Source: Diaporthe sp. PMI_573 (Eukaryota > Ascomycota > Sordariomycetes > Diaporthales > Diaporthaceae). From it: a stretch of DNA of 54,022 nt. Below the pieces are notes generated by a model. It was not told where the DNA came from. It did no database searches and saw nothing but the letters and a program-made list of their open reading frames with translations. The position numbers and the translations under genes were made by a program. The DNA is taken from the NCBI GenBank assembly GCA_021399435.1, contig JAJTUP010000170.1:1-54022 (forward strand), read 5' to 3'. This document shows positions 31,515 through 41,106 of the stretch, piece by piece (within the stretch, counting starts at the first letter, position 1; every line of letters starts with the position of its first letter).

Positions 31515-33011
31515 ATGGGCTCCTTGGAGGGCGACATCAAGCATCGGCATAGGCATCCCCACAGAAAGTCCAGGTTGGGCTGTCTCCAGTGCAAGAGAAG
31601 GAAGATCAAGTGCGACGAGACGAGGCCCGCGTGCCTCAACTGCATCCGCAGGGAGGTCAGTTGCGCGTACACGCCACCAACACTGGCCGCCAACGACGGA
31701 GCTCCCGAAGCATGCGCGTGCAAGTGCTCCGGCTGCCGCCCAGGAGCAGCCAACAACAGCCCCCTGTCAGGCTGCCTCTCATCGTCGTCCATTTCCATTT
31801 CCGCGCCAGATCCGCCACAGACGAGCCTGACCCCGGCAGGCCACGAACACGACCACGGCGACAACTACGCACTGGCCGGGCTGCCAAGGATCATAGCAGA
31901 GCAGTCCGCGAAGCTCGACTCCATGTCCCACCGGCTCGCCTCCATGGAAAGCGCCATGGTCAAATTGGCCCGGCCCGTAGTGGTGTCTGCGCCACCCACG
32001 CTCAGCTACACTGACATGGATCTGATGCACCACTTCTATACGTCGACCCTACCCTCGATAGGCACCGACGGGTCAGGCCCCAAGTCTTGGAGCACCCGCC
32101 TCCCCAGTCTCGGGAGTCGGCATCCGCATCTGTATCACTTGATGTTGGCCCTCGCCGCGCTGCACAAGGCGCGACTCGGACTCCACAGCCACCAACGCGC
32201 CGAGCTCTCGGTCCAGGCCGAGCGGCACCACGTCGTAGGCGTCCAGGGCTCTACCGCCCTTCTCGAAAGCATCAACACTGCAGACTACGAGGTACTACAC
32301 ACATCGGCCATCCTCATCGGCCTCATCAACCTTGCCATGGGCCCGAGACCAGGAGAATACATCGCCTTCAGCGACCAGGCCAGCCCCAACTTCCTGGGCC
32401 TGCTCCGTGGGCTTCGGTCCATCAGGTACCACGGACGACGTTGCAACTCCTCGCCAAATGTGCCTCCGTCCGCCGGCTCAGCATCAGCCTCTCGCTTCGC
32501 TGCTCCAAAACAACAACAACAACAACCACCTGCGGGATCCCCTTTCGCGGACAACACAAAAACACACCTCAGGCATCTATACGCCAGGGCTCAGAAGATC
32601 CCAGAAGCCGGAGTCAGGAGGGCCTACATCCTCGCCCTAGACGACCTAGAGCAATTCTTTATCTTGGTCGACGGCCCCCCGGAATGCGCAGGTGATAACC
32701 CTCCCCCAGTCTTCGACCACGAACACCGACAAAGCACATTTGGGTGGCTCTACCGACTCGAGGATGAATTCCTCGAGCGGCTGCAGAGCAAAGAATCACT
32801 AGCCCTGGTCATCTTTGCCTACTTTGTTATCATCATGAAGGAGCGAGAGACAGACTGGCTGGCCAGCGGGTGGGCGGAGCACGTCATGCCCTACATCTGC
32901 CGCGAGGTCGCCCCCGATGTGCGACACCTCGTGCGGTGGCCACTGCTGCGGCTCAGCGGCTTGACCCAGGACAGTCATTTTTCAGATAACACTTCTGATC
33001 CAGGGAACTGA
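31515..33011 (+). CDS. Zn2Cys6 transcription factor, Upc2-like
   Basis: 498 aa, single exon, ATG 31515. Residues ~23-50 hold the binuclear zinc cluster C-x2-C-x6-C-x6-C-x2-C-x6-C (GCLQCKRRKIKCDE, then CLNCIRREVSC), preceded by a basic RHRHPHRKSR stretch. The RLGCLQCKRRKIKCDE context and the middle region (MHHFYTSTLPSIG, YHLMLALAALH) resemble the sterol-uptake (Upc2) group. A short coiled region follows the cluster (ISAEQS-type, IAEQSAKLDSMSHRLASME). Gln-rich tract near residue 335. Strongly GC-rich compared with flanks. It is divergent from the FAD oxidase with duplicated blocks in between, consistent with a pathway-specific regulator. Frame intact. Confidence 0.88.
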   Translation: MGSLEGDIKHRHRHPHRKSRLGCLQCKRRKIKCDETRPACLNCIRREVSCAYTPPTLAANDGAPEACACKCSGCRPGAANNSPLSGCLSSSSISISAPDPPQTSLTPAGHEHDHGDNYALAGLPRIIAEQSAKLDSMSHRLASMESAMVKLARPVVVSAPPTLSYTDMDLMHHFYTSTLPSIGTDGSGPKSWSTRLPSLGSRHPHLYHLMLALAALHKARLGLHSHQRAELSVQAERHHVVGVQGSTALLESINTADYEVLHTSAILIGLINLAMGPRPGEYIAFSDQASPNFLGLLRGLRSIRYHGRRCNSSPNVPPSAGSASASRFAAPKQQQQQPPAGSPFADNTKTHLRHLYARAQKIPEAGVRRAYILALDDLEQFFILVDGPPECAGDNPPPVFDHEHRQSTFGWLYRLEDEFLERLQSKESLALVIFAYFVIIMKERETDWLASGWAEHVMPYICREVAPDVRHLVRWPLLRLSGLTQDSHFSDNTSDPGN

Positions 33012-33918
33012 CCCCGAGAAATAGGATCCATCTCGAAGGAGTTGGCGCAGATGAGGTTCTGCTTTGTGCATCATTTCTATCTATCATTCCTTCCCACAGA
33101 TATCGCCGGATCCCTCGAGCCAGAAAGAAAATGGTTCCATTGCCCGCCGCGAGCCCCCCCCCCCCAACCCAAACAAAAGAAGGCTATTTCTGAGACGATG
33201 TGTACGAAATCTGATCCGAGCTACTCCAAGGATCATCATGGATGGCCCCAGCACTAGAGGTAGACACACCGCGGGCACCTGAAAAAGAAAAGCAGGGGGG
33301 ATTCAATCCGGGCTTGAACTGTCCTCTCCCTGCTAAAACATTCGAGTATACGGAAAATGCGTATCCCGTAGTCACGGTGAGACCCGCACAAACTATACAT
33401 AACTAGTAGGGTCTCCACCAGCAAGTCTAGCAAGGCCTTGGGAGAGGTCCCCCTACTGCATGCATAAGTTAAGATCCTTACCTAGTCACATAATAAGAAC
33501 AGAAATATTATAAATCCATAGAGTGTATTGTAATAGAAGAAAATATAGCTAGTTTCCGAGCCATGAAAGTATAAGCTTAGGCCGCTTCTGTTATTATGTC
33601 CCCGGGAGGTAGGGGGCATGACAAGAAGAGGCGGAAAAGTACTAGCAGGCACGAAAAGAGCTCCGATTTGTCAAGGCCAATTATTGTTATATACCTAGGT
33701 GGGTATAGAAAATGATAAAGCATGATCGGGCTACATATACTACATCCTAGGAAGCCACCCCCCTCTCCCTAACACACTAATTAAATACAACATATCTATA
33801 TCTTTCTAATTCTAGTATTATATATTAAATATCTAAGTAGTTTCGTTTTTTAATTCATATATATACTCCATAATCTGAAGGGTAGTGCCTTCAGCAGTGG
33901 GTTCATCGGCAGGGTCGC
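33012..33918. other. Intergenic, no gene recognised
   Basis: Contains a C-rich run (33157-33167) and an AT-rich tract (33480-33860). No coding similarity. Confidence 0.4.
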
Positions 33919-34117
33919 AGTAGGGTGCACTGAGGCGAATTGGGACGGTTGAGAATGGTCTGGACAACTTTGTATTGAATTTGAGTGGGCTTCTGTCAGC
34001 CCTCCTCACAGTCCCTCCGACATCGTCTCACCCGCGGGCACGCGTGGGTTGGCTCTGGTACAAGAATGGCGAGGCCGGAAATTTCGCCCTTCAGACCCAC
34101 CATCTTTGGGTTATAAT
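33919..34117 (+). repeat. Dispersed repeat, copy 1 (about 200 bp)
   Basis: Matches 53648-53844 in the same orientation over about 200 bp with few differences. Shared landmarks are GCAGT..AGGGTGC, GGACAACTTTGTATTG, CACCCGCGGGCACGC and GGCGAGGCCGGAAA. Not identified as a known family. Confidence 0.85.
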
Positions 34118-36491
34118 AACCAGCCAACCCTAACCCTGACAGTAACCAAACTAAGTACAGATAAACTTCAGAAATCAGGCTTTCTAAAGAACTAGGTTAC
34201 AGACTTTTTGGGTAAGAAATAAGGGGAATGCAGAGGTACGAAGTTAGGGTCTTAAACAGCCCAAAAAATCGACTCACGGCCACCAAACTCATCACCGTTG
34301 GGGCTGGGTTTTAGCATCGTGAGGGAAATCGTGGGTTTTACAAGATAGTATCTGAGCTATCCTGATTGGGCTGGAGAAAAATCTGCTCGTTCCTCTACCG
34401 TCTCTCTAAATGAATATTCAGCACCCCTCATGGTTCCTACGCTCTGATAAACTAAACCGATATTCGGAAATACCACCGACCGCGTCGTTGGATTACCAGG
34501 GAATGAATCCCAGTTTGGTAGCTTATCGGGAGCGGTGGGGAAAGTTCCAAATGTGTCGAGTTGGGTCCCTAATGCCCGAGTTGTACAGGGGGTGACCGAT
34601 GATTGAGTCGCCAAGGCTGACGATGTGCCGCAGACGAGCGAGCATGCCGCAAGTGTACTTCCAAACTCTGTTATAGGCCTTGATTGCTGGTTGAAGTCCT
34701 TTTGTAAGACGTGACAGGCTGCAATATCTAACCGAGAGCCGATGCCAGCATCATTCGCACGCTACCAGTCTGTAAGACAGTCTTCAAATGCAGCAAGCGA
34801 ATGACCTGTATGAATGGCGTCCCTATTGTTGTTTCTATCAAGCTCACTTGTTGTAGTCTTAGTGTCCCCCGAAACTATTTTCCCACTGTGAGTACCAAGT
34901 CTCACAGAGTGGATGGCTTTAAGCCTACATAGAGAGGTGATTGTCCTATAGGAGTCAAACAGAAATATTACCCGATATAGGTCGTTACATTTCTCTAAAT
35001 CAGACTTTCTTAAACGCCTCGTCTGCATTTGGGACTTTGTGACTCGTTAATCTTGTTAGGCCTCTGGATCATCGTCGCTTTGAAACATAGTATCTTCGCC
35101 CTATAATAACTGGAGGGTCGGCCGATGGTCTCAAAACGCGGAATAGCAGCGACTACACCTGTAGGCTTCAAAGAAATGCCTCAAAGCAATACTAGCGGTA
35201 AAGATGTTCTCTGGGGGCGCATTAGTCGCCGTTGCGCAGCGAACAAAATGCTGGTATGAGAACTCGCTTTAGTCTGGGAATTGACCACCCTGGTTCAATG
35301 CATGATTCTCACGGCTTGGTTCCATATTTCTCTAGATTTCATCTGTAATACGGACAGGCAAAATTAGCCGATGATTTCTTGTCTTTTTTATCACTACCTG
35401 CATAGGCATTCCACGGTGCTCAGATTCTTCGAGTTGGCGGTTAATAACCCACCAGGAGAGTAAGTCCATTGTGGCGAGTCGCGTAGCTCGAGTCGTGTAA
35501 CTTGTTGGTTTTTATTTGATTTCCTTCTTTGACATCCCATTGTTCCTGGACGTGGCCAAGCTTTCCGTTGGTGTGAGGGGGACTTGGACTCCAACTCCAG
35601 GAATCCATTTAGCGGTAAATTGACGCCGTGGTTGACGCAATGGAAAGCGACTTCAGGATAGAGGATAGACATATTTTATTAGATCCGCTGCCATTGCCTG
35701 AACCTTTCATATTAAAATTCTGGAAGGGCGTCGTATTTGACCAAGTTGTCGGACAGGCGGCGTTATCTGCTAAGCTTATAGGGTAGTTGAACGGATCAAC
35801 CACGTTGCCGCTGATGGTGTAAGGACGATAGAGGTGGGTGGCAAGATACTATTCTAAGTGCCTCTATCGCTAAAAGTATCGGACGGTATGCATGCTTTAT
35901 TGGGATGTTGACAGCCGACGCGGGAGGCCGTGGATAAAACCCAGGGTCTTTTGCACTCAAGGAAGCCGATCAGAGATTACAGCATGAGATTACACGTCCA
36001 ATCCACTCAATTTAAAGACCTGGCATAGACTTTGATGCCCAGCACGGGCACCTCCAGAGAGAAATGGGATAAGTTGGAAATAGAAGGCAGTCAACCTTCA
36101 GTCAGCGTGAATTTAAGAACTGTAGGGCGGTAGTTTTAACGTGCTTTGTTATCATCTGACTTGGTGGAACTACAGCTACATTTGGTATCTAATCATGGGC
36201 GATTGAATGGGTGCGTTATTGCACAGTTGCGCATTCTCGCCTCTGTTGTCGTTATCAATTGGCCTTCCCACTCAGCCTATCCCGAGCCCATGCAGCTCAG
36301 TCAGCCAGCTTACTACATTGGCTAAAAAAATAAAAGCGAAAAGAATGAAAAGGGAAAATGTCTAGGTAGTTTTTATTCTGCAAAGTAACAGATTTGGTAT
36401 CCACAAACTCTGCTCCCAAAGGTATGCGCCTAACGCCAAGGGTACAGGGGACTCAATTTTTCAGCTCGGGAGGGGGTACAATGGAATGCCT
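34118..36491. other. Long stretch without recognised genes
   Basis: Short frames only. It includes AACCCTAACCCTGAC at about 34124-34138 (two telomere-like units, probably chance). A minus-strand frame near 35609-35820 reads VVDPFNYPIS and TTWSNTTPFQNF, which looks protein-like and may be a relic of a secreted enzyme. I could not assign it. Confidence 0.4.
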
Positions 36492-38139
36492 CTATGCCAA
36501 TAGAGGAAGGACAGGCCATATGACATCTTGGTATCCATGCTGAAAAATATTTTGCATGACCCTCGCAGGTATCCAGTCGTCCGCACCTTTACCTCCGTCC
36601 ATGTCCACTTCTAGAACACTGCATGCTGTTTGGACAGGAAAAGATGCGGAAGCGATTCCGAAGAATTTTATCTTGTCTTGCATCAGAAACTCGACACTCA
36701 ATAGGATCCAATTCGCCATGTCTCCCAGTTTCTGGGAGACGTGGTCACTCTCTGGTCTGTGGCCGTCCACCTCGATCAGCATATCCATCAAACTCGGATA
36801 CTTGGCTCTTAACTGCCTGATTTGAGTAACGCATAAGACCCAAAAGGCCCAATAGTGTGTAAGACAATTGGCCATTGAGATGCTCGGGAACCAGAGACAA
36901 TGTCCGTCGCCTATTTTGGACACCTGCCACCACGAACACGGGTTCGAAGTGGCTAAAGTCCGATGATACCACATATCGAGAACATCAAGCATTTTAATAA
37001 ATTGAAATAGCGAGTCTTGTGCAATTGCCTCCATTTGACTGGGCGATCCACCTTTGGAATTATCCAGTCTTTCGAGAAGTGATGGCAGTATGCTGGCATC
37101 ATTCATAAGTGCTTGAAGAGGCGTTGTGGGGATGATGCGGAATGGCTCCTTCTTCCATTCATCGCTGGAGAGGAAGCTGGATGTCCGGGTTTGGAAGGAA
37201 TCAATAATCTGCCGAATCCGTGAGAAGAAGTCATAGAAACAGGAAAGGACACGGACGAGAAGCGGGCGAAATCCGACAAAAAGTTTGTGGGAAATGCCGG
37301 ATTTGTAAAATTGCGGTCTATGCAGCTGAATCAAGTCACTGATTCCTTTTCCATGCAGGGCGTAGCCAGCATGTGCGCTAGGTACCATCATCTAGCGAGT
37401 ATTAGCATGCACCCATGTGTAGAATTAGATAAATAGGGCATAACCTCTGAGAGATATAAGCACATCATGGTTGCAGCGAGAGCGTTGAAAGATGAGGGGG
37501 TATAATGTCGGATTGTATCTCGTAAAGCGTGTAGCGCCCCGCATTGTGCTTCCAATGCATCGGGTACTGGTGCCCGGCCATCAGATCCTCTGGCAACTAT
37601 GGAGACGCCCAGGGCTTTGATAGCCAGCGAAAGCAGGTGCTGATGCTCGTCTTTTTGGATCAACGATGGCAGCACTTCGATCCAGGAGCCGCATATTCGT
37701 GATTGTGATACGGCTGGATTGCTTGATGATAATACAAGCTCGCTTTCTGGAACAAAATTCTGAGCGCACAATGAAATGATGTCGCTCAATGGCCAACTTA
37801 GCGTGCGGCCAATAGTGGTTGGGCTTTGGCCGATGATGGGTTGAGCAGAAGTACGAGATTTCTTGGCGGGCTTATGCCGTTTTGTAGTCGAGTTTCCCTT
37901 CCGTTCTGAGGCTGGCGGTCTTGGCGTCAGGGGATCACGAAAGATCAAATCAGTTTGATATCCCGGGCATTCACGCCCTCGGAGGGAGCATTGGGAACAG
38001 GCAGGGCGTTTGCCATCGCACTAAGAAGCGTCAACAGGGCAAATTCAAGTCGCGGAAATAAAAGCCCAATTGAGCAACAACTTACGCCAAGCTTCCGAGT
38101 CCTACAATTGTCACACACGGTCGTTTTTCGCACCTTCAT
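36492..38139 (-). CDS. Zn2Cys6 fungal transcription factor
   Basis: Minus-strand exons 38139-38086, 38020-37445 and 37391-36492; 1,530 nt, 509 aa. Introns are 65 nt (GTAAGT/TCTTAG) and 53 nt (GTTATG/CGCTAG). Intron 1 splits the zinc cluster exactly: CDNCRTRKLG in exon 1, then CDGKRPACSQC and SLRGREC in exon 2, giving C-x2-C-x6-C-x6-C-x2-C-x6-C. A PGYQTDLIFRD segment follows, typical of fungal regulators with the Fungal_trans_2-like domain that fills the rest of the protein. A basic KRHKPAKKSR stretch could be a nuclear signal. All phases agree and no lesion is seen. It is divergent from the MFS gene, with a CCGG-rich block between them. Confidence 0.88.
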
Positions 38140-38892
38140 TTTAATCTGGCGTTACCCTGATGGGAAAGAAAGTCCTGAACATCCCCAGCACGAGACTCTG
38201 ATTCAAGCGGGGTAAATACTGTGCAGGAGATTTGCATGCTTATATCCGTCCTTCGCAAATCGGCTTTCAGGAGCGAAGCCGACGCTACGAAGTCGCTTCA
38301 CGCTGAGGCGCTTGACCGATTTAGGAATTATTAATCGCCAAGACTTGCTTGCTCCACATGAAGCTGCAGGTGTTAGACTCAAAGCGGACTAATGGATTTC
38401 GCCCGGAAAGCTCGTATAATCTTATATGTTAGCTGTGAATAGCTTCATCTTTATCAAACAGTGATGGATTTGTGGGAACAGCTTTTTTGACGATAGAATC
38501 TCTCTTGTTCCTCTTCTATCTAGCTGGAAGATAGCTAGCTATTTATCCCTCGAGGTCAGTCTGATCCCGGAGGCTTTGGTCCGGCGACTCCGTCGCAGAC
38601 CGGGGATCCGGCCGGAGCCAGGTATCCGGGGGACTAGTTGAACCTACGTTGGCAAGATCCACACCTCCAAGAACAGCCTATCCAATCTTTCTGACCTGTT
38701 CGTCTGACAATCCTGTTATGGTCCGCGAGACGAACTTGAATCTCAACCTTACTCAATTTGGTTAGTTTTATGCTTAGGCCATGCGGCTCTTCGCACGCCG
38801 TGCGATATGATATTACGATACGATATTGCTTAAATACAGTGTAATACCGTATGCCGTGCAGTGCACCGAATTCCTAAACAATCCAGTGCAGT
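38140..38892. promoter_or_regulatory. Divergent intergenic region with CCGG cluster and inverted repeats
   Basis: At about 38565-38635 there are seven or so CCGG/CGGG words (CCCGGAGG, TCCGGCGACTCCG, ACCGGGGATCCGGCCGGAG, TATCCGGGGG), candidate Zn2Cys6 sites. At 38800-38925 there are inverted pieces (ATACGATATT near 38820, AATATCGTAT near 38906), apparently a small repeat that abuts the truncated start of the MFS gene. Confidence 0.45.
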
Positions 38893-41106
38893 GTGGGGTT
38901 GAAAAAATATCGTATACGGTATTTTGCACTATTTACTTCACTGTCTCTGGCTGCTGCCACCGTTCGTGCCTCCCGCCGCCTAACCACCGTCGACTTGAGG
39001 CGGGTCAGAAACAGTTTGTACGCCACAGCCGCTGCTGGCGTCCAGCTCATCTCCGTCGATCCGCAGTACGACCCAGAGCGGTATCATGATGACGTTCCGG
39101 TCCCAATCCGGCAGTCCAAGGCGAATTACTTCCCGCAGGGCGGGTATTATCGACCAAGTTGGCAGAATCAGTGTACCGTGTCTCCAACCATACCACAAAC
39201 TGGCGGCTTGAGCCAAGGGCAACAACGAGTCCCGCCAACCCCGTTTGATGATGCTTATAGCGTGGGAGCACCTGCGAATGAGAAACAAAATCCTTTTGAC
39301 GATTCTAACGTGGTAGCTCCGGCAACGCAAGCTGAGGAAAAGCTGACGCCTTCCGCCGATAAACCGGAACAGCCGTACCATTTCTTCTCGAAGGGCCGGA
39401 AAAAGCTCCTCATCGGCATCATCGGGGTCGCAGGTCTGTTCTCGGGCTTGTCGTCGAACATCTACTTCCCATCCCTAGACTCCATTGCAAAGGCGAGTCA
39501 AGCATGAGCTTCTCTCAGACAACTTCATGGCTAACGAGGGGGCAGGATCTCAATGTCAGCCTTGACGCAGTCTCCTTGACGATCACGTCTTACCTTATCA
39601 TTCAAGGCATATCGCCGTTGTTTTGGGGTTCATTGTCGGACACGGTGGGACGACGGCCCATCTACATTGCTTCCTTCACGGTCTATATTATTTCCAACAT
39701 TGCCCTCAGCTTTTCTCCCAACTTCGCTGTTCTTCTTATCTTCAGAGGTCTGCAAGCGGCAGGTAGTGCCTCAACTGTCAGTATTGGTAAGTACAATGTT
39801 AGCCTGCTCGGCTCCTCGGCATACCGTATTTGACACTATGGAAAGGAAACGGCGTCATCCAGGACATCTCTCCACCATCCGAAAGGGGCGCTTTCATCAG
39901 CTTCTACCAAGCAAGTAAGTGCAAGACTGCCATCTAAGAACCACGCATCTGGTCAGCCTTGCTCACCTGGAGTTCATTCAACAGTCCGTAACTTCAGCAT
40001 CGCCATCGGTCCGGTCCTGGGTGGCCTCCTGGCAAACTTCTTTGGCTTCCGGTCTATCTTCATCTTCCTCGTCATCCTTTCATCCCTAGTCATTATCATG
40101 ATCATTGTGTTTCTGCCCGAGACCCTACGCAGCATTGCCGGCAACGGCTCCCTGCGGCTCACTGGTATCCACCAGCCGCTCATTGCGCGGTTCACCAAGG
40201 AGCTCCCCTATATGCAAGACCCTGACGACACGGTCCAGCGAAAGAAGGTTACCCTCATGACGTTCATCGAGCCCCTGAAGCTTCTGGCTCAAAAGGATAT
40301 CCTCTTGAATCTGCTCTTTGGCGGCGTGGTGTATGCCATCTGGAGCATGGTGACATCGAGTACTACGGGACTCTTCAAGTCGCGGTTTGGTCTCAGCGAG
40401 CTTCTCCTTGGTCTGGCTTTCCTGCCTAACGGTACGCCGGCTTCCCGCCATAGCGCTTCCCGCTCAATTTGGCTAACACAGAGGTCTCTACGCCAGGCTT
40501 CGGCACTATCGTTGGCTCCGCCATCGTCGGCAAACTAATGACGCGCGACTATAAGACAGCCGAGGTGGCCTACAAAATCGCGCACAACCTGCCGTCCTGG
40601 CACAACCTGCCGGTCAAGAACGTTCCGGCTGACTTTCCCATTGAGCACGCGCGCCTGCGCAACCTACCATGGATCGCGGGCCTATTTGCGGCCTCCACAG
40701 CCGCGTACGGCTTCTCGCTCGCGAAGCCAATTCTGACGTCCAAGCCCGGATGGATCGTGGTGCCGCTGACTTTGCAGTTCCTAATCGCTGCGACGAGTAA
40801 CGCCGTCTTCGCGCTCAACCAGACGCTCGTGTCGGACCTGTGTCCCGGCAAGGGCGCCAGCAGCACGGCCATCAACAATCTGGTGCGGTGCGGGCTGGGC
40901 GCTGTCGGTTGTTGCGTTTGTTGAGACTATGGTTGCTAATGTTGGACCCGCGCCGGCCTTCCTGGGTTTGGCATTGATCACCGTGGCTCACCGTGGCGAT
41001 GGCGCCGTTGGCCGTGGTGAACTGGTATTGGGGCCAGGAGTGGCGGGTTGCGAGGATGGAGGAGAAGGCGAGGCTCGAGGAGGAGAAGAACGTCCAGAAG
41101 GCTTGA
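38893..41106 (+). pseudogene. MFS transporter (DHA1, Qdr-like), damaged at both ends
   Basis: Exons end 39492; then 39546-39786, 39846-39914, 39985-40431 and 40497 onward. Intron 1 (39493-39545) is GC-AG with branch GCTAAC; the others are GT-AG. It is a multi-helix drug:H+ antiporter-type exporter: TM1 (IGIIGVAGLFSGLSS), motif A (GSLSDTVGRRPIY), RGLQAAGSAS and the PPSERGAFIS loop. The N-terminal cytosolic arm (to ~residue 170) has no in-frame ATG, so the start is lost or lies in an unseen exon. Near the 3' end one extra base (~40909-40912) and a 10-bp tandem duplication (CACCGTGGC(T/G), 40979-40998) break the frame. Allowing for these 11 bases, the frame runs on through the last helix and an EEKARLEEEK tail to TGA at 41104-41106. 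The conserved tail suggests recent damage. Confidence 0.85.

Noticed and set aside
34124..34138. Telomere-like CCCTAACCCT
   Set aside because: Only two units, one imperfect; not evidence of a telomere.
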